NCBI GenBank assembly: GCA_963576735.1
Contig: OY755171.1
Location: 18,104,001-18,168,000, forward strand
Reading direction: 5' to 3'
DNA length: 64,000 nt
From: Bedellia somnulentella
Taxonomy: Eukaryota; Arthropoda; Insecta; Lepidoptera; Bedelliidae
Shown: positions 1 to 9,032 of the stretch, one piece after another
Layout of the letters: every line of letters starts with the position of its first letter
Numbering within the stretch: position 1 is the stretch's first letter
The notes under the pieces: generated by a model
Database searches by the model: none
Seen by the model: the letters and a program-made list of their open reading frames with translations, nothing else
What the model was told of the DNA's origin: nothing
Position numbers and translations under genes: made by a program

Positions 1-99
1 ATAATTTTTTAGTAATGGTTGCGCGCGCAAAAGATAGCCGGGAGTATACATATACTCCCTGTATGTATGCAAAGTTTGTAACTCTGATTGTTTGTTTGC

Positions 100-300
100 A
101 TGGTTTTATTTTTGGAGATACTGAACCGTTCATTAAAGCGCTTTCACAATCACAAAGCTACATTATTCAAGAATGCTATAAATTGCACTAAATTTCTCAA
201 AGGTTGAGCAGTGATTGAAGAAACCTCAGATATTTTTAAAACTACGCTACCCGTGCGAAGCTGGGCCCGATCCACTAGTTCCTAATATAAGCTGAAAACG
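100..300 (-). repeat. Fragment of a dispersed retroposon (family C)
   Basis: This stretch matches, in reverse complement, the sequence at about 59870-60060: the phrases around CCGATCCACTAGT, ACGGGTAGCG and TCAATCACTGCTCAA recur in the same order. The related copies at 540-676 and 4060-4240 appear to be other parts of the same family. I recall such phrases as common lepidopteran LINE debris of RTE type, but that class is an inference. No reading frame survives. Confidence 0.55.
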
Positions 301-389
301 GTAATCAACAAAAAATACTGGTATTATTGTGACAAAGCGTGGGGCGCTCTGTGCCATATTTTTCGTCTACTGAGCAATTATATTTATTT

Positions 390-537
390 TATTATTGTCC
401 CTGATTCTCGATAAGGTTGTCTGGAAGAGATCGCTTTTAGCGATAAGACCGCCGATTGTACCTCACTGTAAACTGTATGATAATTTCTTTTGTAAATTTG
501 TGTTTGATGTACAATAAAGAGTTATTCTATTCTATAA
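390..537 (+). repeat. Retroposon 3' tail with AATAAA signal (family G)
   Basis: The phrase GGTTGTCTGGAAGAGATCGC followed by GATAAGACCGCC, then ACAATAAAGAGTTATTC, recurs at 15143-15262. The polyadenylation-like AATAAA next to a short tandem tail (TATTC here, TTA in the other copy) marks it as the 3' end of a retroposon. The parent LINE is not identified. Confidence 0.6.
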
Positions 538-539
538 GT

Positions 540-676
540 GTTCAAATTTTGAGTTCAATCGGTCCGTTTAAAGTGGGTTAAAATCGAGTTTAAAGGAGTC
601 GTTTACATACATACATACCTACATACATACCTACATACATACTTACATACATTCAGGTGAAGCTAATATAAGCGTG
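540..676 (+). repeat. Family C retroposon 3' end with (TACA)n tail
   Basis: The segment containing GTTTAAAGGAGTCG, a TACA/CATAC tetranucleotide array (about 602-655) and CAGGTGAAGCTAATA is repeated at 4133-4240. A conserved body ending in a tetranucleotide array fits an RTE-like 3' terminus. Confidence 0.55.
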
Positions 677-677
677 T

Positions 678-872
678 TAAAAAGGGGTAGCCAGAGCTTT
701 AGAATTAGGAATAGTTCAGCCACTATTGAAAGATGAGTGGGAAAAAGATGGCGAAACAGGGGATTGTTATGGTCTCCAGCCACACCACCCAACAATCCCA
801 TAAATAGCTCGAAACCCCTAAGTCGCCTATTACGACAAACGGGAAGAAATGGGTAAGTGCTATACTAAGCCT
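678..872 (-). repeat. Family A SINE-like repeat, diverged copy
   Basis: Read in reverse it follows the family A consensus from the GGCTTAG region to the GCTCTGGCTACCCC 3' module. It lies tail-away from another A copy at 883, so the two form an inverted pair. Many substitutions mark it as old. Confidence 0.75.
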
Positions 873-882
873 TATTTACACT

Positions 883-1137
883 AGCCGTGTAGTGTCGGCT
901 TAGAATAACACTACCCCATTTCTACCCGTGGGTGATCGTAAAAGGCGACTAAGGGTATTGGGGCTTTTTAAGTGATTTTTGGGCGATGTGGTTGGAGACC
1001 CGTCACCAAAATCATTTTTTATTATTACCATCCTTTCCCAAATCAACTTCCAAAAGTGGCTGAGGAATTTCTCATTCCAAAGCTCTGGCTACCCCGTTAA
1101 GGGATTTATAGTCGTGAGTATATGTATGTATGTATGC
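883..1137 (+). repeat. Family A SINE-like repeat, full-length type
   Basis: It starts GTGTAGTGTCGGCTTAGAAT and ends GTGAGTATATGTATGTATG. The internal TCGGCTTAGAAT and GGTTGGAGACCC weakly resemble RNA polymerase III A and B boxes (inference). The 3' end carries the hairpin module shared with families L and T. Long frames crossing this copy are chance readings. Confidence 0.85.
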
Positions 1138-1354
1138 ATACATTTGAATGAACAGTCCATAAGCGATCATAGATTTGAACGAACAGCCCACTATAACCGA
1201 CATGAGCGAATAACCAAACTAATTATGCTTGGGCGGGGCACATCGCTATCTGAACAGATGGCTACCGGGCAACCGGGGTCGAGGCGTAAATTTGGAGAGG
1301 CAACACTTGCACGTTTTAAACGTGGCCTAACTGTGTGTAGTCAACAGAATCACC

Positions 1355-1594
1355 TTTTGACATCCGTAGCCGAGTTGATAGGTGACTAGCTTTTCGGGCC
1401 TGAGGTTACGGGCTCGATTCCCGCTTTGAGCAACATTTATGTGATGAGCATAAATGATTGTTTCTTAGTCTTGGATGTTATGTATGATGTATATTAAATA
1501 TATCGTTGAGTTAGTATCCCGTAATACAAGTCTTACTTAGTTTGGGGCTAACTTGATTTGTGTATAATATGTCCGTATATTTATTTATTTATTA
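1355..1594 (+). repeat. tRNA-derived SINE (third type)
   Basis: The head contains TAGCCGAGTTG (1367-1377), an A-box-like motif, and GGCTCGATTCC (1411-1421), a B-box-like motif, at tRNA-like spacing. The body ends in a (TTTA)n-type tail at about 1576-1594. A tRNA-like head plus a simple tail is the standard SINE layout. It differs from family T in head and tail. It is not a functional tRNA gene because no acceptor-stem pairing is visible. Confidence 0.65.
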
Positions 1595-1629
1595 CTTTTA
1601 TCACTGAAGGGTAGGTTAGAGTATAACTA

Positions 1630-1775
1630 CAGAAGGGCAAGCACGAGCACTATTTTATCGACACGATAACGGTTAGAATGAGATGGCAGTATACGATACT
1701 AAGTAAGTGCGTAAGAGATGGCTGCTTTATCCCACGCGATAATTAGTTTAAACACGGCTCGTGCTCGCCCTTCTG
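1630..1775. mobile_element. 146-bp MITE (family M146)
   Basis: The ends form inverted repeats of about 20 bp beginning CAGAAGGGC and reading on to AGCACGAGC. The core (GATAACGGTTAGAATGAGAT, ATACGATACTAAGTAAGTGC) recurs at 30683, 32639, 34405, 34530, 42202 and 42349. The length matches the 30683 copy exactly. It has no coding capacity. I see no certain target duplication here. Confidence 0.85.
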
Positions 1776-2840
1776 CATGCTATTCCGCAGGTGTAGTTAG
1801 TGAGAGGAGACTTAGGGCATTGGCTTTTCAATTAATATAGGGCGTTTTAGTTGTTGAATGTTGGTATTTTCTTGTTTGTAAATCCTGTATATAATTAGGA
1901 TTTAAACCGTGAGAAATACAGAACCTAGTTAGGATAGTTAGAGATACTGATTTTATTTTAATTAGCAGTTAATAAGTCTAAGGTATTGGATTGTGAATAT
2001 ATAGTGGCTTTCTGTCTTGCCTTTGTGCAATCAGCGAGCCATGTTAGATTGATTGTAGGGCTCGCGATAGTAAAGCAAACACTGAGAAGTGTCTGTAATA
2101 CCACGATATGGTGTCTGCTAATGCGTGAATGAAATAAATGGCAAAATATTACCATTCACGAATTACAGTTTTACAAAACATTTCGAAATTGGATTAACAT
2201 AAATGTGTTAAAATTTTGAGAAACAAGAAGTAACCTTCCACCGCCAAGTGGAAAACTGTCACGTTATATTCGGAAGTATTACTTAGTTCAATTAGTAACT
2301 GTTATCCCTTCTAGCATACACGATTAGTCTCAGTTTATTCTGGTCTACAAATACTTATAAACTATTGCTCGCACAATATCAAATAACAGTATAAGTCGGC
2401 CAAGTTGTATGCGGGACCTCATTGAACAATACTCATGTCTATGCTCTCTTTTAAGCAGGACCGCACTCTAGGTAACGGACGGAGAGTAATGGCAGATATT
2501 TATCCGGACAAATAAGCGAAGGGTGTTAGAATAGCTTACGTTTTCTCCGGATTAACCAATGATTTATTGTTCACTTACATTTTATGTAAAGTTTTCTTCG
2601 TAGCTTAGATTAAACAAATCTTGTTTTATTCATATATGTGAAATTATTCGAGCAAAATGAATAAGTATGTATAATTGATCTATCAAAAAATAGTTAGCAA
2701 AAAGTCAACAAAAAGTTTTTTTTCAAACTGGTTCTTATGGGAATGCATAAGCTTTCTTAACAGATGATGATATGTTTAACGAATTCAGTACAACCATTCG
2801 AATAACAACTCAGTTTAGTTAACACAAATCTCTTCAGTCA
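1776..2840. other. No recognisable gene
   Basis: AT-rich sequence with only short chance frames. I see no repeat, RNA gene or splice-bounded exon that I can support. Confidence 0.5.
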
Positions 2841-2844
2841 ATTC

Positions 2845-3060
2845 CGACCGGATTTAGATCTCTAGGATATCAACGCGGACTTTTGGGACCCGTTTAATAA
2901 TCCTGAGCACAAACCAAAAACTAAAAAACAAAACACTATTCACTCCCGTCTGGGTTTAGAAATATCAACATGGACTTTTCCCGAAAACAAAAAAAAACCT
3001 CTCCCCCGTCCGGATTTAGAAATATCGTCACGGTCTTTTCTTCCCCATACTAAAACTGAT
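2845..3060. repeat. Three diverged tandem-like units
   Basis: The motif GGATTTAGA or GGGTTTAGA followed by ATATC and then a GGACTTTT-like stretch occurs near 2850, 2952 and 3012. Spacings are about 100 and 60 bases. This suggests a decayed local duplication. No function is apparent. Confidence 0.45.
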
Positions 3061-4059
3061 TCCGGCCATTAGATCCCAAGCACAGAAAGTCGTCACGTAA
3101 TACGGTGGCACCTGTCTGTCTGTCATTAAACGGAGTGAGGTAAGCACTTTTGTTTGCTGCGGCAACACCTAGCGATCTCAAACACCCACTATTCTCTGGT
3201 TAAATTATATGAGCCTTTGAGCAGCTTTATTGCAACCTGGCAACTTGTATATTGAAAACCGTACAGATGGTACGAAATCTGGAAGTAAAGTAAAGGGTTC
3301 TAGAAACTTTATTACTTAACTTTAATATCACGGGATGGTCTAGTAATGGGTTAATAATGGTAAAGATAAATCCCCTTTTTCCGGACTAGCAAGAACTATA
3401 TACGTACGAAAGAGGCAGCTGATGAAATGTGATACGACAATTTAATGCAAAGCGGTTTTAACAGCTAAAATTATAATCGAAACAACTAAAGTTTACTGTA
3501 TTGTATATTAATTTTTCATGAATAAATAAACATAACTGCAGGCAACAACTCGATTAAATAGCAATAAAGCCGAGGTTAATACTACGATTGTAATTGACTG
3601 AATTATTATATTAAATTAAGTCTATAGAAATAAAATGATGACATATATTTAAGTTCATTAGGTCTAGTATCATTGTTGTTTTAATCGTGAAAAACTTAAA
3701 TTTCAGCAGCTTTTAAAAAGACTATCGTTTTGAAATAAATAACATTCTATTTAACTTTTTAAAATAAGAAGCACCAGTTTTTAAGTCTCTCAAAATATGT
3801 ACATTCCATTTCTTCTCAAAAAAACCTCATTTACACTGTAATAATACCCCGCAGCGAATACTTACCAGCCATCGTAAATACATCCCAACTGTTTTAGTAA
3901 TAATAAAATGAGCGCCTAAAATTACAGGGTTATAAAAATATCCTGTGCGAATGAAAATACAAAGATTGTGAAGTTTAAATAGAACTAGATTTGTGTTCAA
4001 ATTTTTTACAAAGTATGACAGAAGCCAAATAATTACAAATTAAAATCTTAAAAAATATA
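3061..4059. other. No recognisable gene
   Basis: AT-rich, unremarkable sequence. I find no supported coding region or repeat copy here. Confidence 0.45.
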
Positions 4060-4240
4060 GTTTAAAATCCTGGCAACCCTAATCAGGATAATGGGAAGAA
4101 CTTCTGAAATTACTATATTGATCCTGATTTTCGATAAGTGAACAAATTTTAAATTGAATCGGACCGTTTAATGTAGCTCAAAATTGAGTTTAAAGGAGTC
4201 GGTTACATACATATACATACATACAGGTGAAGCTTAAACA
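4060..4240 (+). repeat. Family C retroposon 3' end
   Basis: It shares AATCCTGG-AACCCTAATCAGGAT with about 59815 and GTTTAAAGGAGTCG plus a CATAC array plus CAGGTGAAGCT with 560-665. It therefore links the two partial copies into one family ending in a tetranucleotide tail. Confidence 0.55.
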
Positions 4241-4255
4241 GTACACGGCACAACA

Positions 4256-4470
4256 GAGGACGGCTTCGTAAAACGTTTCTAGACCAGATGGCAAAACAGT
4301 CTTATAAAGGCGGGGGTCCAAAGTGAGAAGAATAAAAGAGCTTGAATGAGAAGAATAATTAATGTCAAGGAGGCAAGAGAGATTTGTCAAGATCGTGCTA
4401 AGTGGCGATCGATAGTTTCTGCCTACCCCAAATGGGAATAATGGGCGTGCGAATAAGTGTATACATACCG
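4256..4470 (+). pseudogene. Family L LINE 3' end, decayed
   Basis: Conserved pieces include GAGAAGAATAAAAGAGC, AGAGATTTGTCAAGATCG and AGTGGCGATCGATAG, followed by CTGCCTACCCC and GGCGTG. In intact copies these encode the C-terminal RACMKR, REVCQDR and KWRSIVSAYP stretches. Indels break the frame and the (TATG)n tail is degraded. Confidence 0.7.
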
Positions 4471-4874
4471 TCTATATCTATTAGATTCAAAAAAAATTGT
4501 AAACAAACCATTGCCGGGTATAAAATCTTTCATTTCATCAAGAAACTACTTCCACATCACTTAAGTTCTACATCCGTCAATCAGGAAAAACTATTGTCCA
4601 CTTATTAAACAAAATTTAAGTATTAATTGGAGCTAAATCTTGCGAAACTCTAAAAATAAGATAAAATGAAAAACATTAAGATTATTTGTTATTTTTTCTT
4701 ATGCAAAAATTTGTGATGGGTATTGAATATTGAATATTGAAGGAATGACAGTAATCGAATACCGATTGATGAATCGATACTACAAGGTTCAATATATATA
4801 TATATACATCGCAGTGAATAATATCTATAACACCATAAAGTATTGTATTTTATATAGAATATATAATATGTAAT

Positions 4875-5105
4875 ATATACTAGCTGTTGCCCGCGACTTT
4901 GTGCGCGTCCATTTCTGTTATTATGATCGCGATTAAGAACTGTTTAAAATAATATATTTTAAAATACTTTTGTGTAAATGATAATTATAGTTTAATATTC
5001 TTGCGGCAGAAATACATACTGATTTTCTCCGCTACCCGATCTTGACAACGCGATAAATATATATATCGCTGTATGTAAAGCAATCTTGACGTAAATCGAT
5101 TTCAA
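4875..5105. repeat. Lepidopteran-type dispersed repeat fragment
   Basis: It contains ACTAGCTGTTGCCCGCGACT and a downstream ACGCGATAAATATATATATCG segment. I recognise these from memory as phrases common in lepidopteran intergenic DNA, probably debris of an RTE-like LINE. No frame survives. Confidence 0.4.
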
Positions 5106-5420
5106 CGTGTTTAAGAGTTTGTTTCTGTGATTTATTAATTGTTAAAAGTAAGAATGTAAAAAATTAAAACTTACCCAAACCGAATCTCGTAATAAAAAAA
5201 ACAAACGTAAGTTGAATAATAAGGTACCTAATAATATATGGGCATTTCTCTGTAAGCTCGTAATTGGCTGTCCCGACCGACTTTTTCCATAAGTAATTTA
5301 ATTATTTAACAAATAATAACTCCTAAAGAAACTCTAATCCCAAAACTTTACAGGCTCATTGTTTTAAGCGCCATTATTATTTTTAATTTTTTTCTACGCG
5401 TGTTAGAAGCTCTAAAAACA

Positions 5421-6046
5421 CAGTCCCCTAGCTGTCCCCATAATTGATTTGTTGACTAAATATGAAATTTACTAAAAAGTTATTAATGCTACATACGTTT
5501 GTCAGTAATTATCATAAAGAAAACATATTAAAATAGATTATTTTTATATAACTAGGTGTAATTATGCATTTTATTATTAAGTAAACACCTGCAAACTTTG
5601 TCCCCAAAATTTTCATACAGTCCCCTGCCAAAATTTTTAATCCATAGTAAAATAAAACTGTAATATTAAATAACATTGTTCTAAGTGAAACAAAACGCAA
5701 TTGATGTGAAGTTCGCTACGATGCCGAAAACGGTGACGAGACGTCATTTTGTTAAGTGTCAGAGTGACATTTGTATGGTGCAACACGCGTGCACCATACA
5801 AATGTGTGTTCCGGTGCTACAAACAGTCCTCTGGTAAGTAATAATATCATGTTAATTACTTTAATTATTCATATAATACAGTTTGTTGAATTTATATTTA
5901 TGTCTAAATCGATCGGTATGTTCTGAAACAATCTATTAACATCAGTTTTTAAAATATTGTGATATCTATTCAAAATACACAGTCCCCTGGCAACAGTCCT
6001 CTGTCAGAAAATGTGGCAGGGTACTGTTTTATATAACAGGGGACTG
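5421..6046. repeat. Left subterminal CAGTCCCCTG repeat cluster
   Basis: Copies or one-base variants of CAGTCCCCTG lie at 5421, 5618, 5824, 5980 and 5994, with inverted forms at 6017 and 6037. The 5980-6046 group forms a local inverted repeat. Further copies at 7849, 7871 and 7891 sit near the right end. Their placement inside both ends of one element suggests protein-binding sites (inference). Confidence 0.75.
5767..5805. repeat. Perfect 16-bp-arm hairpin
   Basis: ACATTTGTATGGTGCA (5767-5782) is the exact reverse complement of 5790-5805, with a 7-base loop ACACGCG. It lies in the predicted 5' untranslated region of the transposon gene, 28 bases before a good splice donor. It may be an RNA structure or a binding site. 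Confidence 0.9.
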
Positions 6047-6180
6047 TGTCTTTGACGTATTGGTATTGTGTTTATGTGTTGTTTGTGCAAATTTCTCGGC
6101 TACTCTGTTTTATCAATAGGCATCCTCAATGTATCATTATATTTCTTTATAAACTTATATTATTTAAACTCATTTTACAG
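5834..6180 (+). other. Predicted intron in the transposon leader
   Basis: A consensus donor (CTG/GTAAGTAATA, intron starting at 5834) and a polypyrimidine-rich acceptor (CTCATTTTACAG ending at 6180) bracket 347 bases just upstream of the start codon at 6203. The donor overlaps one of the CAGTCCTCTG repeats. No transcript evidence is available. Confidence 0.55.
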
Positions 6181-6202
6181 ACCAAGCGAGAAAATAAATG
6201 AT

Positions 6203-7785
6203 ATGGCTCCTAGAAAGAAAAAGTTATCCCGAGAGGAATTACTACAGAAGAATAGAGACGCAGAACGACATCGATATGAAAAACGGAAAAATGTCCCACA
6301 AAAGAGAGAAGAAATGAGAGAAAAGTAAAAATAGAATTACCAAGAGAAGAAGGAAAAAGGTTTGCAAAAGTTGGTAGAGAATATGACACCTCGTGAGCAC
6401 AGAGTTACCCTAAAGAAGTGGAAAAAACATTGTACCGTGTACCTAACCAAAAGATTAAGACTGAAAAGTATCACTAATACATTTATACGAGACAATACGC
6501 CGTTATCGGATCCAGAAGCAGGTCCTCCGGCTACAAGACCCACCACGCCAATCCTAGAGCAGTTTTCTTCAGCTCCAAGTCTGGTAGCTTCCAGTGCTAG
6601 TCTACTACAAAGAAAGAAAGAAACCACGAGGCGACGTAAAAATTTCAATAGGAAACAAATGAAAAAATTGCACGATTAGAGAAAAAGCTTGAGAAGGACA
6701 ACAAAAGGTTGGCTAGATTTAAAAGAAAATTAAGAAAAACGTTAAAGATACACCTAAAACAAAGATGTTAAAAATGTTAGAAGAGCCTGATGAAAGAAAA
6801 GAAGTAGTAAAGAAAGCATTGTTTGGCGACGTCATTAGTAAGTTGATAGAAAATTATTCTACATTGAAACGTACGAAGGAGACTAATTTTCAAAAAAGTT
6901 GTTACTGGTAGTATTGTTCGAAAGTATAGGCAATGGATACCTAAAAAAATTAAATCGTTGTCTAGACCCGATAGAAACGATGTAAAATACCTGAAAGTTA
7001 TAAAAGAGCTGTTCACAATTTCTTTGAAGATGATGGTAATAGTCGTATGGGAGCCGGTAAAAAAGAATTTATAACTAGGAAGGTTGTAAAGAAACAAAAG
7101 AGGTATCTTCTTGACACAGTTATGAATCTTTACAAAAAGTTTATTACCGGTAACTTTAAAATTAGTTACCAAACATTTTGTCGACTCCGTCCATTTTGGG
7201 CTGTGAAACCAAATGCTCAAAACCGCAACATAGATATGAAGCTGAGCGCACTTTTACTGCTAATATATTGACTTACAACAACCACCAGAAGTTACTGGAA
7301 GAGCTATGTTGCGACCGGTATAATGTGAATTGTTTGGCGAGATCCTGTCATACTAGCCTTAATACAAACCCGAAATATAAAGAATTTGATAACAGAAAAG
7401 TCATAAAATATAAGATGTGGATTTCTGAAAGGCAACAAATACAAAATCTTAAGACTAAAAAGCCCCGTGACTAAATATTTGAAAAAAAAAACATTTGAAG
7501 TACATCCAAGACAGCTCATAATTCAATTACAGAAAGATTAAGACAAATATTTTGATCACCAGCGAAATATTGTTCACCAATATAAAGCCATGAAGGATTT
7601 GAAGTGAAACCTGCAAGGTGACGAAGTCCTGATACACGTCGATTACAGTGAAAATTATTGCACTTAGTACTCTGAATAAATTCAGTCCTTTCATTTCGGT
7701 GGATCTCGTGCACAGCTGAGCCTGCATACAGTAGTAGTTTATCTATGAAATTCAATCCTTTCTTTGGATGCCAAAACATGTCATT
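6203..7785 (+). pseudogene. Decayed transposase-like gene
   Basis: The product begins MAPRKKKLSREELLQKNRD, a lysine/arginine-rich N-terminus, and the frame then breaks at 6326 and several later places. Continuing through the other plus frames gives a proline/threonine-rich linker (about 6480-6600), a basic coiled-coil-like part (about 6660-6730), RKVVKKQKRYLLDT and SYQTFCRLRPFW (7078-7200), a Cys-rich ELCCDRYNVNCL (about 7300-7340), and finally HVDYSENY and FHFGGSRAQLSLH (about 7637-7720). I recall this order of motifs from a widespread arthropod gene family that I cannot name. HVDYSENY may hold the first acidic residue of a DDE-type catalytic core (inference). The C-terminal half is missing, so the copy cannot encode a working enzyme. 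Confidence 0.65.
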
Positions 7786-8187
7786 AAAATAATTAACGAT
7801 TGATTAATGTAAAATAACTTTTTTAAACACATCCTCTGTCTCACTTAACAGTACCCTATCACATTAAAAACAGTCCCCTGACGCCCGAAACAGTCCCCTG
7901 TCATGGTTTTTTGAAAAATAGATAATAACTCGAAAAATACGTATAAATTCAGTGGGCCGCCTAATTTTACTAAAACAACAATTTATTTGCTTTGAAATAG
8001 GACACGTTTTATTGGAAAATATTAAAAAAAAACGCCAGGACATCATCTATATGGAACCTTTACGAGCTTACAGAGAAATACCCATATACCCGCTTTTAGT
8101 ACGTATATCCGATTAAATATATGCCAAAGGAATTACCTTAAAATGACTACAGAAATAAATAATGGAAAAAATAATATTATATAGGTA

Positions 8188-8212
8188 GGTGGGTTCGATT
8201 CCTGCTGATACT
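8188..8212 (+). repeat. Isolated B-box-like tRNA fragment
   Basis: GGTGGGTTCGATTCCTGC resembles the T-arm of a tRNA. No A box or acceptor stem is visible, so it is most likely SINE debris. Confidence 0.35.
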
Positions 8213-8677
8213 ACATAGAACTAATGGGACAAAGTTGAAATTGTGGTTTATGTGTTCATTTCAGAATGTTTGTTGGTGCATTAAATTGTACTGTTTTTCC
8301 AAATACTTTAACCAACTGGAAATTTAATCTTTCTTACGAGAGATATGTGCAATATTCTATGCAGTGAGAGTATTAAAAGGTGACATTGTCTTTGAGTCAG
8401 TGTGATACACCCTAAATTATGCATTAATACTAAGTTCTTTTTGCCTAAATTACTAAAATAACCCATTTTAAATTTTCATCATATGAATATAAATGTTACA
8501 TTGTATGCTGTCATCTCTGCTAACAAAAAAATCAAAACTGTGTGCTAACCATACAATAACTATTATTTCATACTTTTCAATTAAATTTTAACCATATGTT
8601 GGTTTTTTGTAGTCGAATACCCTAATAATTATATAAAAAGTGTATTTACATCAAAATAAAAATACTATTTACACCAA

Positions 8678-9020
8678 AAGAAAGATGATATTGTAAGAAA
8701 GATAGAAAAAGGAATGTTGAGATGGTTTGGGCACATAGAGAGGATGGATGATAGAAAATTGGTAAAAGGGATCTATAGAGCTAGTGTGGATGGTAATGTT
8801 AGTAGAGGACGACCACGGAGAACACACTTGGACCAAATTGAGAGTGTGCTCAAAAAGGCTGGCGTCCGAAGTATGAAGAATAAAAGAGCATGTATGAAAA
8901 GATTGATGGATGTAAACGAAGCTAGAGAGGTTTGTCAGGATCGTACGAAGTGGCGATCGATAGTCTCTGCCTACCCCAATGGGAATTAATGGCGTGAGTA
9001 TATGTATGTATGTATGTATG
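8678..9020 (+). pseudogene. Family L LINE, 5'-truncated copy with 12-bp TSD
   Basis: The insert reads open from about 8681 to the stop near 8987, encoding the LINE C-terminus: KDDIVRKIEKG, MLRWFGHIERMDDRKLVKG, a GRPRRTHLDQI stretch and KWRSIVSAYPNGN. The stop is followed within about 20 bases by (TATG)n, so the 3' untranslated region is almost absent, as in RTE-type LINEs. TATTTACACCAA stands at 8666-8677 and again at 9021-9032, an exact 12-bp target duplication. This is direct evidence of target-primed insertion of a 343-bp truncated copy. The enzyme core is missing, so this is a dead copy. Confidence 0.9.
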
Positions 9021-9032
9021 TATTTACACCAA

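Larger units (their letters stand above)
5239..8084 (+). mobile_element. DNA transposon with 25-bp TIRs and subterminal repeats
   Basis: The left end (5239-5263) and the reverse complement of the right end (8060-8084) match at 24 of 25 positions, starting TGGG(C/T)ATTTCTCTGTAAG. TATA flanks both ends (5235-5238 and 8085-8088), giving a possible 4-bp target duplication; TA is an alternative because TATA is a palindrome. Copies of a CAGTCCCCTG-type decamer cluster inside both ends, as transposase-binding sites often do. Inside lies a decayed plus-strand gene. I cannot name the superfamily. Confidence 0.8.

Noticed and set aside
602..655. Tetranucleotide arrays (CATA/TATG, also 9000-9020, 45825-45845, 56371-56390) as CRISPR-like or satellite arrays
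   Set aside because: There are no unique spacers, and the arrays always sit at the 3' end of L, A or C retroposons; they are retroposon tails.
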